From: Gp1-AA122 sp036378535
GTDB lineage: Bacteria > Acidobacteriota > Terriglobia > Terriglobales > Acidobacteriaceae
Length of the DNA stretch: 64,000 nt
Reading direction: 5' to 3'
Assembly: GCA_036378535.1 (NCBI GenBank)
Contig: DASUWH010000024.1
Span: 5,665 to 69,664 of the forward strand
Part shown: positions 1 through 8,495 of the stretch, piece after piece
Position numbering within the stretch: position 1 is the stretch's first letter
Layout of the letters: each line of letters starts with the position of its first letter
The notes under the pieces: model-generated
Told to the model about the DNA's origin: nothing
The model's database searches: none
What the model saw: only the letters and a program-made list of their open reading frames with translations
Made by a program: the position numbers and the translations under genes

Positions 1-78
1 GATAGTGGCTAGTTCAGGTTCTCTGACTTTCGCGCACTTCCGAATACATAAGCATACCGCAGTCGCGAGGATGTGTCG

Positions 79-163
79 TGTGGCGCGGGCATTCTTGCCC
101 GCGGCCTGTTGTTTTTCTTCTTGTCGCGGGAAAAAACACGCGGACAGGAATGTCCGCGCCACA
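79..163. repeat. Composite palindromic repeat (BIME-like)
   Basis: Two hairpins face each other: CGCGGGCA/TGCCCGCG at 84-103 and CGCGGACA/TGTCCGCG at 139-158, with an outer inverted TGTGGCGCGG / CCGCGCCACA. Related copies lie near 3832-3893 and 28521-28545, so this is a dispersed intergenic family resembling REP/BIME elements. It sits just downstream of the 3' end of the M28 peptidase gene. Confidence 0.75.
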
Positions 164-170
164 AAGACAA

Positions 171-1568
171 TCATCGCTCCGGCGATGGCACGGACGGCAA
201 GCTACGGTGGCCTTGGGCGTCCACGGCGCGCACCGCGAATATCACATTGTCTTTGGAAATGTCCAGGGTGGCGTGGTTGCCGTTGGTAACTTTGTGCAAA
301 TGATCCCAATCCGGGCTTGAAGTTTCACGCCAGAGAATCTCATACGAGCTGGCGCGCGCAGATGGATCCCAGGTGATGGTCGAAGTATTCTCAAGGTCCC
401 TGGTGGAGAGATGTACATTCGCGGGAGTAGCTGGCGCAGCCGCCAAAGTCGCGAGAGTCGCGGCATTCAACTCTGCCACGTGCGCTACATAGTCGAAGTC
501 TACGAATTTCGGCAAATCGCCATATTCGATTCCGCTCTCTGTGCGAATGTTCTGGTGCTGATGATTAAAATCCTCGCGAAATTCCGTGAAGCGCACCGCG
601 GCGAACCCCTGCTCATTAAAGGAATAATGATCTCCACCACGAAGGTAGCGGTCGAGTCGAAAGATGAGCAGCGGGTGGATGGCCGTTTCATAGGTGCGGC
701 TCACTTCGTCAATGTAGCGGGCCAGTTCGCGGGAGGACGAATCGTTCTCCCCGCCCAACAGGCGAATCCTGCGAATCTCGTGATCGCCGGCGGCGACGGG
801 CAGTCCCTCAGAAAATACGCGAACCACGCTCGCGTCCTGCTGCGGATTGCGATCACCGCCGACAATGTCATTATTCAGTACCGCTTCAAGGTTCCAGCCT
901 TGCTGCCGGGCCATTTCGGCGAAGTGTTTGCTGCCGTTCAGGCCTTGCTCTTCGCCCGCGACGGTCAGAAAAATGATGGTGGCCGGGAATTTTAGCTTGC
1001 TTAGAACACGTGCACATTCGAGGCTGACGGCAGTGCCGCTGGCGTCATCATTGGCTCCGGGGGCGGCGCCGGTCGCGTCGAAGGTGTCGCTGTTCCGCGA
1101 ATCGTAATGACCGGTGACCAGCACGATGCGCTTGGCGCTCTCCGGGTCAGTCCCCTTCAGGACCGCATAAACATTGGTGATTTCGGTCGGCTTCGGAATG
1201 CGGTCGGCAGGCGCCTGAGTAAAGGAGTCGGTCTTGACTTCCAGGCAGCCGGCGCAATCTTTGGAATAGCGCTCGAATTCCGACTGGATCCACTCGCGCG
1301 CAGCGCCGATCCCGTGTCCACTGGCGATAGACGCCGGGTCTTGCGCCGACAGCGTGAGCCGGGTTCCGACCCCGACCAGTTTTTCGATATCCGCCTGGAT
1401 CCGCTGCGCCGAAACGCTTTTCACTGCGGACGCAACTTGCGGATCGGCTACTCCGGCGTTAATTTGCCCTTTCGCCCCCTGGGTGCGCTGCGACCAGGCG
1501 GGAAACGCCGTTACCAGCCAGAGCATCACACTGCCTAATCTGAACATCCCGGAATTATGAATTGACAT
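171..1568 (-). CDS. Secreted M28-family zinc aminopeptidase with C-terminal fibronectin III-like domain
   Basis: Predicted exported metallopeptidase of family M28 (Zn-dependent aminopeptidase/PSMA-like). Visible metal-ligand motifs in order are TGHYDS (His), PGANDDASG (bridging Asp), AGEEQGLNG (catalytic Glu pair), NNDIVGG (Asp) and GGDHYSFNEQG (His), so the dinuclear site appears complete. After the catalytic domain comes a roughly 85-residue stretch with the pattern of a fibronectin type III domain (P.NVHLS...ITWDPS...YEILWRE). The frame is open further upstream to 1823, but a start at 1568 (MSIHNSG...) or 1547 (MFRLGSV...) puts a hydrophobic signal peptide at the N terminus; the upstream extension looks non-coding and overlaps the divergent LysW-like gene. 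A periplasmic or secreted location is inferred. The substrate is unknown. Confidence 0.85.
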   Translation of the reverse strand: MSIHNSGMFRLGSVMLWLVTAFPAWSQRTQGAKGQINAGVADPQVASAVKSVSAQRIQADIEKLVGVGTRLTLSAQDPASIASGHGIGAAREWIQSEFERYSKDCAGCLEVKTDSFTQAPADRIPKPTEITNVYAVLKGTDPESAKRIVLVTGHYDSRNSDTFDATGAAPGANDDASGTAVSLECARVLSKLKFPATIIFLTVAGEEQGLNGSKHFAEMARQQGWNLEAVLNNDIVGGDRNPQQDASVVRVFSEGLPVAAGDHEIRRIRLLGGENDSSSRELARYIDEVSRTYETAIHPLLIFRLDRYLRGGDHYSFNEQGFAAVRFTEFREDFNHQHQNIRTESGIEYGDLPKFVDFDYVAHVAELNAATLATLAAAPATPANVHLSTRDLENTSTITWDPSARASSYEILWRETSSPDWDHLHKVTNGNHATLDISKDNVIFAVRAVDAQGHRSLPSVPSPER

Positions 1569-1701
1569 GGTGAGGTTCGCGCGATTTCTCTCTGCTTTAT
1601 AGGCGCCACCTTCGGGAGTCCGATGGCCCGCACTTGACCTTATGGCCGAAGAGAATCTAAATATTAACAGGCACTTTAATGTGACATGGAGGAAAGTGAG
1701 T

Positions 1702-1896
1702 ATGGTTGCGTGCCCCGAGTGCGAAAACAACCTGGACATCGAAGAAGACGAGGTCGACGAGGGCGAAATTGTTTCCTGCCCCGAGTGCGGCTCAGATTTT
1801 GAAATTATCACCATCAACCCCATTGAGTTGAAGCCGGTCGAAGAGGAGGAATTCGAAGAGGAAGAAGAGGAAGCGGAAGACGGTGACTACTCCTGA
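1702..1896 (+). CDS. LysW-like acidic zinc-ribbon protein
   Basis: A 64-residue protein beginning MVACPECENNLDIEEDE, with two CPEC knuckles (CPEC...CPEC) that form a zinc ribbon as in LysW, the amino-group carrier protein of lysine/arginine biosynthesis. The ATG at 1702 has a good ribosome site (GGAGGAAAG) and excludes an upstream extension. LysW carriers end in EDWGE, whose last Glu is the attachment residue; this one ends in a poly-acidic tail finishing EDGDYS, so the carrier function is doubtful. No lysX/argC/lysZ homologues are adjacent. It overlaps the next gene by 14 bases, suggesting translational coupling. Confidence 0.7.
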   Translation: MVACPECENNLDIEEDEVDEGEIVSCPECGSDFEIITINPIELKPVEEEEFEEEEEEAEDGDYS

Positions 1897-2302
1897 AGGC
1901 AGAGGCTTTGCAAGACGACTGCTGGCCAGTGCTGCAATTTTGTTCCTGGTCTGGGGCGGAGTTCCTGCCAGCTTGGCGTGCTCACCGCGTCCGCAATCCA
2001 AAAAATCAGAACAGCCGTACGCACTTATCTATGGCACCGTTTACGGGCCCAACGACCTTGCCGTCTACGGCGTAAGAGTTCACATCCGCCGCTCCGATCA
2101 GAAGAAACCCAAATGGGAGCTGTTTTCCGACCACGCCGGCGAATTTGCCCAGAGGGTCCCGGCGGGGCAGGCCACGTACGTAATCTGGGCCGATCTGAAG
2201 GGCTACAAACCATTGAATGGAAAGAAGTTAGAGGCGGGTGAGCCGGTTACCGTGCAGATACAGAATGATGAGCGCGCCGACATCAGCCTGCATCTAAAAT
2301 AA
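1883..2302 (+). CDS. Exported protein with carboxypeptidase-regulatory-like (beta-sandwich) domain
   Basis: A 139-residue protein with an N-terminal signal sequence; a Cys follows the hydrophobic stretch (VPASLACSP), so it may be a lipoprotein. The remainder (YALIYGTVYGPNDLAVYGVRV...) has the repeated beta-strand pattern of carboxypeptidase-regulatory-like/CarboxypepD_reg domains that Acidobacteria encode in many secreted proteins. The start is a GTG at 1883 inside the end of the LysW-like gene. It is likely co-transcribed with that gene and with the related protein at 2339. No enzymatic residues are visible; a structural or carbohydrate-binding role is only inferred. Confidence 0.65.
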   Translation: MTTPEGRGFARRLLASAAILFLVWGGVPASLACSPRPQSKKSEQPYALIYGTVYGPNDLAVYGVRVHIRRSDQKKPKWELFSDHAGEFAQRVPAGQATYVIWADLKGYKPLNGKKLEAGEPVTVQIQNDERADISLHLK

Positions 2303-2338
2303 CAGAGAAGCTGAATAGGGGAGCTGAGGAGGGAAGCC

Positions 2339-2695
2339 ATGAAACGGGCATCGCTTGTGGCATTGACGCTGCTGCTGATCAGCCTTGTGGCTGCCGCGGA
2401 ACCCTATAAGGATAAAAAAGACGCCGCCACCGGCAAAGTGGTCACAGGCAAGGTTCTCGACAAGCACGATTCGCCGCTGGCCAGTTCAGTGGTGTATCTC
2501 ACCAACACGCGCACCCGCACGATCAAGACTTACATTGCCGGCCAGGACGGGAGCTACCGTTTTCCCGCACTTTCACCGGATATCGACTACGAAATCTACG
2601 CGCAATTCAATGGGCGCAAGAGCGACACCAAACTGGTGAGCCAGTTCGACAATCGCAGTGTCATCAACATCGACTTTCACATCGATGCAAAATAG
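2339..2695 (+). CDS. Secreted carboxypeptidase-regulatory-like domain protein
   Basis: A 118-residue protein with a clear signal peptide (MKRASLVALTLLLISLVAAAEP) and a strong ribosome site (GAGGAGGGAAGCC before ATG). The mature part reads VVTGKVLDKHDSPLASSVVYLTN...GSYRFPALSPDIDYEIYAQ, the typical transthyretin-like pattern of a CarboxypepD_reg/Cna-B-type beta sandwich. It follows a related small protein by 36 bases, suggesting an operon and possible duplication. No catalytic motif is present. Confidence 0.7.
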   Translation: MKRASLVALTLLLISLVAAAEPYKDKKDAATGKVVTGKVLDKHDSPLASSVVYLTNTRTRTIKTYIAGQDGSYRFPALSPDIDYEIYAQFNGRKSDTKLVSQFDNRSVINIDFHIDAK

Positions 2696-2799
2696 CCAGT
2701 CGGCCGGCTAGTGCTTCCAGCATAATTCCACCCGATTTCCTGCTCTGAACTGCTTGCCAGTTCGACGTTCCTTGGGTAGGATTCCCCGGACACTAACCT

Positions 2800-3825
2800 A
2801 TGTCGACGCATTCCGATCCCTCAGCGGCGCTCTTTATCGGCACCATCGGCGGCATTTGGACCTTCTTCAAGGGTTTCCGCATTTTTCGCGAGTATAAGGT
2901 CGTGGAAGATACGCCGCGCATCAACATCCGCAGCGTGGCTATGGGCCTCGTGCATATTCGCGGGCGCGCCCAGGTTGAACCGCTTATCCCGAGCCCGGTG
3001 TCGCACACGCCGTGTTGTTTTTACAAGGTGGAAATTGAACAGTGGAAGTCGGAAGGAAAGAGTCATAGTTGGCAGCATCTGCGCACGGACGTGGACGGGA
3101 GCAAGTTCTACCTGGCCGATGAGACTGGGAAAGCGCTGGTGGACGGCAGTTCCGCCGAATTCGATGTTCCGATGAATGCGGAAAGGGTGGTGGATTCTGC
3201 CCGCGCCAGCACGGGAGGCCCGGGCGCGACCGACACGGAATTGCTTGAATATGTGACCTATTCAGGAGTGCACCGGATCGCTTCTTCGGTCGAGCACTTC
3301 CTCGAGAAGCGAGGCCCGGTAGCCGACCCCAAGGGGGAAGGAGCGCGTCAGACAATTCTCAGCGCTTTGCAAGCTATGCCCAATGTCATGCATGGAGGCG
3401 GCGTTCCTATCGAGTTGATGGAGAGGATGGCGGCGCAGTTTCCGGTGAAAGATGCAGCCCAACAGCAGCAGCGCGCGGAGGTGCTGGCCCATCTTCGCGG
3501 CATGGCGTCGGGAGGCATGGTGCAGCTTCCCATACATACGCCCGGCGCGGCCAGCGGCCGCTACCGGCTCAAGGAATATTTGATTTTGCCCGGCCAGGAA
3601 TACACGATCACCGCCACCTGCGCGGAGAATCCGGCGGCGAGCAGCGACGGCGATCGTAACCTGATCTGCAAAGGCAGCCATGAAAAAACGTTCCTCATAT
3701 CGTCCAAGTCAGACGCGGGAACGGAGAAGGATTTGCGACGCCGGGCGCTGTGGATGGTGCTGGGCGGAGCCGCTCTCGCCCTCGTCTGTCTGGCTCTTTT
3801 GTTGGTTCACCTTAATCTTTTTTGA
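2800..3825 (+). CDS. GIDE-domain membrane protein (bacterial MAPL/MULAN-like)
   Basis: A 341-residue protein with an N-terminal hydrophobic segment (residues about 8-25) and a C-terminal transmembrane helix (about 315-338). Between them is the GIDE signature: IRSVAMGLVHIRGRAQVEPLIPSPVSHTPCCFYKVEIEQW is read across residues 45-85, followed by LADETGKALVDG. Such proteins resemble the membrane part of mitochondrial E3 ligase MUL1 but lack a RING finger here, so ligase activity is not implied. It lies directly upstream of lemA; GIDE and LemA proteins are often neighbours, suggesting a shared envelope process. Confidence 0.7.
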   Translation: MSTHSDPSAALFIGTIGGIWTFFKGFRIFREYKVVEDTPRINIRSVAMGLVHIRGRAQVEPLIPSPVSHTPCCFYKVEIEQWKSEGKSHSWQHLRTDVDGSKFYLADETGKALVDGSSAEFDVPMNAERVVDSARASTGGPGATDTELLEYVTYSGVHRIASSVEHFLEKRGPVADPKGEGARQTILSALQAMPNVMHGGGVPIELMERMAAQFPVKDAAQQQQRAEVLAHLRGMASGGMVQLPIHTPGAASGRYRLKEYLILPGQEYTITATCAENPAASSDGDRNLICKGSHEKTFLISSKSDAGTEKDLRRRALWMVLGGAALALVCLALLLVHLNLF

Positions 3826-3831
3826 CGATGG

Positions 3832-3893
3832 CTGTGGAGCGGGCACTCCTGCCGGTGACTTGTTCTGTGCGCGGACAGGAGTGTCCGCGCCCC
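3832..3893. repeat. Composite palindromic repeat (BIME-like) between GIDE and lemA genes
   Basis: Two palindromic halves, GCGGGCACTCCTGCC at 3839-3853 and GCGGACAGGAGTGTCCGC at 3871-3888, match the family at 79-163. It occupies the short gap between the GIDE gene and lemA. Confidence 0.65.
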
Positions 3894-3921
3894 ATGCGTA
3901 TATCTTATCTCTGGAGTGGGT

Positions 3922-4503
3922 ATGAGCATTCTGACCGGACTGCTGGTCTTCCTCGTTATCAGCGGACTTTTTATATACGCCGTCATCATCTACAACGAGC
4001 TGGTGCGGCTCCGCAACGATAACGATCGGGCGTGGGCGAATATTGACGTTCTGCTGAAGCAGCGGCACGACGAAATTCCCAACCTGGTGGAGACCGTGAA
4101 AGGTTACATGCAGCACGAGCGCCAGGTGCTGGAGAACGTAACCCAGGCCAGGGCTTCGGCGATCAGCGCAGTCACAGTCGCCCAAAAAGCCCAGGCTGAT
4201 CTGCTGATGACGGGCGCGCTGCGAGGACTGTTTGCTGTAGCTGAGAATTATCCGCAACTGAGGGCCAATGAAAACTTCCTCAAGCTGCAGAACCGCATCT
4301 CGGAACTGGAGGAGCGCATTGCCGACCGCCGCGAATTCTTCAACGACGACGTGAACACCTACAACACCCGCATTCGCCAGATTCCCGATGTTTTTCTCGC
4401 CAATTTCATGAGCCTGAAGCCTCGGGAAATGTTCAAGGTTTCTGATGACGAGCGGCGTCAGGTTGAGGTCAAGCTGGCGGAGCAGAAGTCGGCCAGCGGA
4501 TGA
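3922..4503 (+). CDS. lemA: LemA family protein
   Basis: A 193-residue protein with one N-terminal transmembrane helix (residues 3-24) and the hallmark LemA core: YNELVRLRNDNDRAWANIDV, LLKQRHDEIPNLVETVKGY, then RISELEERIADRREFFNDDVNTYNTRI read over residues 128-155. The rest is long amphipathic helices. The ATG at 3922, preceded by GGAG, is preferred to a GTG two codons upstream. LemA proteins are membrane-anchored helical-bundle proteins of unknown biochemical role. Pairing with the GIDE protein supports an envelope function. Confidence 0.85.
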   Translation: MSILTGLLVFLVISGLFIYAVIIYNELVRLRNDNDRAWANIDVLLKQRHDEIPNLVETVKGYMQHERQVLENVTQARASAISAVTVAQKAQADLLMTGALRGLFAVAENYPQLRANENFLKLQNRISELEERIADRREFFNDDVNTYNTRIRQIPDVFLANFMSLKPREMFKVSDDERRQVEVKLAEQKSASG

Positions 4504-4672
4504 ACAGGCATCACCGATTCGCAGAGTCCCAGAGAACACCCACCACACTTCTACGAATCTGGCCATTCCTTTCCGTCATCTAGCAAGTATCAGGGGAGAA
4601 CTATATCCCGGCTGGGGATGCAGACTTGGGTACTTCAGGATTTCACAACTTTTTACCTATTTTTACCCTCAT

Positions 4673-4701
4673 TTGACACCCGGCCTATTCTGCTCAAGTA
4701 T
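4673..4701 (+). promoter_or_regulatory. Candidate sigma-70-type promoter for the histidine kinase gene
   Basis: TTGACA at 4673-4678, a 17-base spacer, then AAGTAT at 4696-4701, about 30 bases upstream of the kinase GTG start. The -35 is perfect and the -10 is weak. It lies in the 228-base gap after lemA. Confidence 0.4.
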
Positions 4702-4731
4702 TTTGAAATCGTAGAAAGCCAAGGTTATTGA

Positions 4732-6432
4732 GTGAACTTCAAGAAGCTAACCCGCCGCTGGAACGAGAAGACCAGGCTGATGCTCACGCTGGAGTTGGCG
4801 GTGATTCTTCCCGTGGGCGTGCTGATCGGCCTGAGCGTGCACCACCTGAAAAATATCCAGCGCGACAGGGCGGTAGCGGCGGCCATTCAGCGCGACTTCA
4901 GCCAGGTGCTGATGATTTCGGAAAAGCGCATCAACGAGCGGGCTTACGATTTGCTGGACGACGTTCGTAAGCAGTTTCCTAAATCCAGCGCTGCCTGCAG
5001 CGGCAGCCTCGACAAGATTCTTACGGCGCATCCCTACGTTGCCCATGCGTTCGTTTATCACCCGGTTCGGGGTTGGGTGTTTCGTTCGCAGCCCTCTCGT
5101 CTGTCGGAGCCTGAATTCCACGAAGAGAGTGAGAGTTTGCTGAAGATGTCGCAGGGCTGGATGCCCGGCTATTACGAGGAACTGGTTTCTGCCCTGATCA
5201 AGAGAGAGAAGCACAGCGGCGTTCCCTATGCTTTCGAGAACAACTGGTGTATCCGGGGCGACAAGCGCCTCTATCAATCCTTTGCCATGTTTCTTATCCC
5301 GGGCGAGAACGGCGAGAAACCCGCCATTGGAGCCATTGCGTTCGATGCGGAATACCTGCGGGATCACTTCCTGCCGGAAGCTCTGGACAGCGTCATGAGC
5401 CATTACGTCGCCGATTCCCAAGGCGACGTCAATCACGACGTCAACCACGCTGTCATGATGATTCACACCAAGATGGAGTCCAATCCCATCGTGACATCGC
5501 CGGGCTGGGATGGCGGGGAGCCGGAAGTAGAGAGGAACCTTGAGGGTGCCTTCCCGGGTCTGACCTTAGCGATAAAAATTCCCGGAACTACGCTGCAGGC
5601 CATCAGCGATCATTTCTTCCGGCAGAGTTTCATGATCCTGGGAGGGCTTTCGCTGCTGCTGGCGGCTGGGCTGGGAGTGACATACCGCAACGTCAGCAAG
5701 GAGATCGCCCTGGCGCGGCTGAAATCCGATTTTGTTTCCAACGTTTCGCATGAATTGCGCACGCCTTTGTCGCTGATCCGTTTGTATGCCGAGACCCTGG
5801 AGATGGGCCGCCTGAAATCGCCCGACAAATTCCAGGAGTACTACCAGATCATCCGCAAGGAGAGCGAACGGCTCACGGCGCTGATCAACAATATCCTAGA
5901 CTTCTCGCGCATCGAGGCTGGGCGCAAGGAATACGACTTCCGCGATACGGATCTGCGCGAACTGGTTTCTAACACGCTGGAATCGTACCGCTACCAGATC
6001 GAGCAGCACGGCTTCACCCTGGAAGAGAAAATCGATCCGGTGCCGCCCATGCGTATCGATCGCGAAGCGATGGCGCGCTCACTGGTGAACCTGGTGAACA
6101 ATGCGCTGAAGTACTCGCAGGATCACAAGTACATCGGCGTGAACCTGTATCGGGAGAATGGTTCGGTGAAGCTGGAAGTGATCGACCACGGCATCGGCAT
6201 CCCGAATCGTGAGCACGAAAAGATCTTTGAAAAGTTCTACCGGGTGGGAGATCCGCTGGTTCATAACACAAAAGGAAGTGGCCTCGGGCTGTCGCTGGTG
6301 CGGCACATCGCGCATGCTCATGGCGGCGAAGTTTCGGTGGACAGCACGCCCGGGCAAGGCAGCAAGTTCACGATCAAATTACCAGTGCAGGAATCAGCAA
6401 TGGAGAAGGAAGCCGCAGCGGTGTCGATGTAG
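4732..6432 (+). CDS. Membrane sensor histidine kinase
   Basis: A 566-residue two-component sensor. Transmembrane helix 1 is at about residues 17-37, a roughly 260-residue extracytoplasmic sensor region follows, and transmembrane helix 2 is at about 300-318. The HisKA dimerisation domain has the phospho-acceptor in SHELRTP (His340). The HATPase domain has N-box VNLVNNALKYS, G1 DHGIGIP and G2 GSGLGLSLV motifs. The start is a GTG (gtgaacttcaag) 30 bases after a candidate promoter. The cognate regulator begins 59 bases downstream, so the pair is one operon. The sensor domain has no recognised ligand motif. The stop codon lies inside a dispersed palindromic repeat. Confidence 0.9.
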   Translation: MNFKKLTRRWNEKTRLMLTLELAVILPVGVLIGLSVHHLKNIQRDRAVAAAIQRDFSQVLMISEKRINERAYDLLDDVRKQFPKSSAACSGSLDKILTAHPYVAHAFVYHPVRGWVFRSQPSRLSEPEFHEESESLLKMSQGWMPGYYEELVSALIKREKHSGVPYAFENNWCIRGDKRLYQSFAMFLIPGENGEKPAIGAIAFDAEYLRDHFLPEALDSVMSHYVADSQGDVNHDVNHAVMMIHTKMESNPIVTSPGWDGGEPEVERNLEGAFPGLTLAIKIPGTTLQAISDHFFRQSFMILGGLSLLLAAGLGVTYRNVSKEIALARLKSDFVSNVSHELRTPLSLIRLYAETLEMGRLKSPDKFQEYYQIIRKESERLTALINNILDFSRIEAGRKEYDFRDTDLRELVSNTLESYRYQIEQHGFTLEEKIDPVPPMRIDREAMARSLVNLVNNALKYSQDHKYIGVNLYRENGSVKLEVIDHGIGIPNREHEKIFEKFYRVGDPLVHNTKGSGLGLSLVRHIAHAHGGEVSVDSTPGQGSKFTIKLPVQESAMEKEAAAVSM

Positions 6433-6453
6433 GGACGGCGCCTTCGGCCGAGT
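6429..6453. repeat. GTAGGGACGGC-type palindromic repeat
   Basis: GTAGGGACGGCGCCTTCGGCC overlaps the stop codon of the histidine kinase gene. It is a member of the dispersed family also seen at 9070-9093, 40285-40310 and inside valS. Confidence 0.5.
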
Positions 6454-6491
6454 TAACAGCTTTTTGCAAGCAGCGATTGCGGAGAAGACTG

Positions 6492-7172
6492 ATGCCCAAG
6501 ATCCTGATTGTTGAGGACGAGCCGGGGATGGTGGCGGGCTTGCGCGACAATTTCGAATTTGAAGGCTACCAGGTGTTGAGCGCGATGGACGGGGTCGCCG
6601 GACTGGAACGCGCTCTCGCCGATTCGCCCGACCTGGTGATCCTCGACGTCATGATGCCGCGCATGAGCGGCTTGGACGTGTGCAAGCAGCTTAAGTCCAA
6701 GCGCCCGGCGATTCCGATCATCATGCTTACAGCGCGCGGGCAAGAAGTGGACAAGGTGGTCGGACTGGAATTGGGCGCCGACGATTACGTCACCAAGCCC
6801 TTTTCCATCCGCGAACTGCTGGCGCGGGTAAAAGCGGTGCTGCGCCGCTCCGGATCTCTGCCCAAGGATAAGGATCGCTTCGCCTTCGGCGACGTGGAAG
6901 TGAACTTGCGTAGTTGCCAGGTCTCGCGCAAAGGCCGCTCCCTGGACATTTCGTCCAAGGAGTTTGATTTGCTCAAGTATTTCCTCTGCCATCCCGGCGA
7001 GGCGTTGACCCGGGATCGCTTGCTGGAGGAAGTCTGGGGATATGACAAATTTCCCACTACGCGCACCGTGGATGCGCACATCGTGCGCCTGCGGCAAAAG
7101 CTGGAGCCGAGGCCTGAGGATCCGCGTTTTTTTCTGACCGTTCACGGCACCGGTTACAAGTTTGTTGGCTGA
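6492..7172 (+). CDS. OmpR/PhoB-type response regulator
   Basis: A 226-residue transcriptional regulator. The receiver domain (1-115) has the acidic pocket VEDE (Glu8-Asp9), phospho-acceptor Asp52 in LVILDVMMP, Thr in MLTARG and Lys in YVTKPF. The C-terminal winged-helix domain (about 130-226) has the OmpR signatures LTRDRLLEEVWGY and RTVDAHIVRLRQKLE. The start ATG at 6492 has GGAGAAG upstream. It is encoded directly after the histidine kinase and is presumably its partner. The target genes are unknown; the downstream ECF sigma gene 70 bases on could be co-regulated. Confidence 0.92.
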   Translation: MPKILIVEDEPGMVAGLRDNFEFEGYQVLSAMDGVAGLERALADSPDLVILDVMMPRMSGLDVCKQLKSKRPAIPIIMLTARGQEVDKVVGLELGADDYVTKPFSIRELLARVKAVLRRSGSLPKDKDRFAFGDVEVNLRSCQVSRKGRSLDISSKEFDLLKYFLCHPGEALTRDRLLEEVWGYDKFPTTRTVDAHIVRLRQKLEPRPEDPRFFLTVHGTGYKFVG

Positions 7173-7242
7173 CATGCGAATTGGGCGGCAAGGTTCGGAT
7201 ATCGGTCTCGAACCAGGTTTGGCAGTCTTAAGGACGAAGGAA

Positions 7243-7914
7243 ATGTTTGTGGCTCAGGTCAGTAAAAATCCGGGTGCGGCGGTGGCCTTCTCGGTCATGA
7301 ACAATGTTCCGGCCGCGACAGCTTCTACTCGCGCTGACGACACTATCCTGGTGCGCCGGGCCCAGCAAGGCGATACGGCAGCATTCGAGGAACTCGTCCG
7401 CCACTACGACCGGACTGTTCTTCGTCTGGCCATGCACCTGACCGACTCCGCCGAGGATGCGCAGGACATTTACCAGGAAGCCTTTCTCCGCGCTTACCGG
7501 AATATTGGACGCTTCCGCTTCGAGTGCTCGTTCTATACGTGGATCTACCGCATTGTCACGAACCTGTGCTGCGATCATCTGCGCCGCAAGCAACTGCACG
7601 ACCGGTATGCGTATTCGGAGCCGTATTCGGGCGACGGCGAGGATCGTGAGGAGACAGTCCTCGATCGCGCTTCCGACCAGAGCGCCGGCGCCAGTCCGGA
7701 GCGTGCTGCTCTGAATGGAGAGTTGCGCAAGCGGATTCTATGGGCGCTGAACAAATTGTCGGCTCGGGAGCGCCTGGTGTTCGAATTGAGACATTACCAG
7801 GGCCTCAAGCTGCAGACGGTGGCGGCAATCCTGAGCACGACCGAGAACACCGTAAAAAACACTCTATTTCGCGCCACTCACAAATTGCGCGCGCAGCTGG
7901 CGGAAATGAGATAA
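7243..7914 (+). CDS. RNA polymerase ECF sigma factor
   Basis: A 223-residue sigma-70 family protein with region 2 (FEELVRHYDRTVLRLAMHLT...AEDAQDIYQEAFLRAYRNI, about residues 48-90) and region 4 (LSARERLVFELRHYQGLK...ILSTTENTVKNTLFRATHKL, about 175-215). The ATG at 7243 follows GAAGGAA and removes an unlikely extension that overlaps the response regulator gene. No anti-sigma factor gene is recognisable next to it; the following genes are a YtxH-like protein and a secreted protein. Confidence 0.88.
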   Translation: MFVAQVSKNPGAAVAFSVMNNVPAATASTRADDTILVRRAQQGDTAAFEELVRHYDRTVLRLAMHLTDSAEDAQDIYQEAFLRAYRNIGRFRFECSFYTWIYRIVTNLCCDHLRRKQLHDRYAYSEPYSGDGEDREETVLDRASDQSAGASPERAALNGELRKRILWALNKLSARERLVFELRHYQGLKLQTVAAILSTTENTVKNTLFRATHKLRAQLAEMR

Positions 7915-7916
7915 GT

Positions 7917-7944
7917 AGTCGTTGGTCGTTAGTCTTTGGTCGTG
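7917..7944. repeat. Heptamer tandem repeat (GTCGTTG type)
   Basis: Four successive 7-base units GTCGTTG GTCGTTA GTCTTTG GTCGTGG directly after the sigma-factor stop codon. A related array sits at 8851-8878 and another inside valS. Confidence 0.7.
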
Positions 7945-8120
7945 GGCTCCCAACACAATCTCCCTTGAATGCAATTACTTAGTGGTTTGTTGTGGTTACG
8001 CCAACGACCGTCTTCCCGGGCTGCTCAATCTTTTCTCCACATCACTGCAAAAGGCCACAGCTGCTTGCTACATTTGCATCTAACGACGTTTGCCATACTA
8101 TGCATGGGAGGAAAGAAAAA

Positions 8121-8495
8121 ATGAGAAGAGATACTAAGAACCAATTCCTGAAAGCGCTTCTAGGTACGGGTCTTTACCTGCTGGATCCGGTGCGGGACCG
8201 TATTGCTGACAGGGTTAGTGACATCGGTGATCGAGCCAAAGATACCTACGAGGACGCGGTCGATCGGGTGAGCGACATCAGCGACTCCATCCGCGGCCGT
8301 TTCGAGCGTCCCAGCCGGCTGAAGTGGCTGTTGATTGGCGTGGGTGTGGGCGTGGGTGTGGGCATGCTGCTGGCCCCGGTAACCGGCAGAGAAGCTCGCG
8401 AAAACCTTTCCGACCGCGTTCACGATATCGGCGACCGGGTACGCGATCGCTTTAACGCGGAATCGGATCGCGCCACCGGCACGCAGGGGATGTAG
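8121..8495 (+). CDS. YtxH-like membrane protein with coiled-coil repeats
   Basis: A 124-residue protein. The middle (about residues 71-90) holds a Gly/Val-rich transmembrane stretch ending MLLAPVTGREAREN, the signature of YtxH/GvpP-type general-stress proteins. Both flanks carry repeated DRVSDIGDR / DRVSDISD / DRVHDIGDRVRDR heptad-like segments. The ATG at 8121 follows GGGAGGAAAG. The next gene starts at the base after its stop codon, so the two are co-transcribed. YtxH proteins are often stress-induced, which fits the nearby sigma factor, but regulation is not shown. Confidence 0.7.
   Translation: MRRDTKNQFLKALLGTGLYLLDPVRDRIADRVSDIGDRAKDTYEDAVDRVSDISDSIRGRFERPSRLKWLLIGVGVGVGVGMLLAPVTGREARENLSDRVHDIGDRVRDRFNAESDRATGTQGM

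Noticed and set aside
1569..1823. N-terminal extension of the M28 peptidase
   Set aside because: It overlaps the LysW-like gene and would bury the signal peptide 85 residues into the protein.
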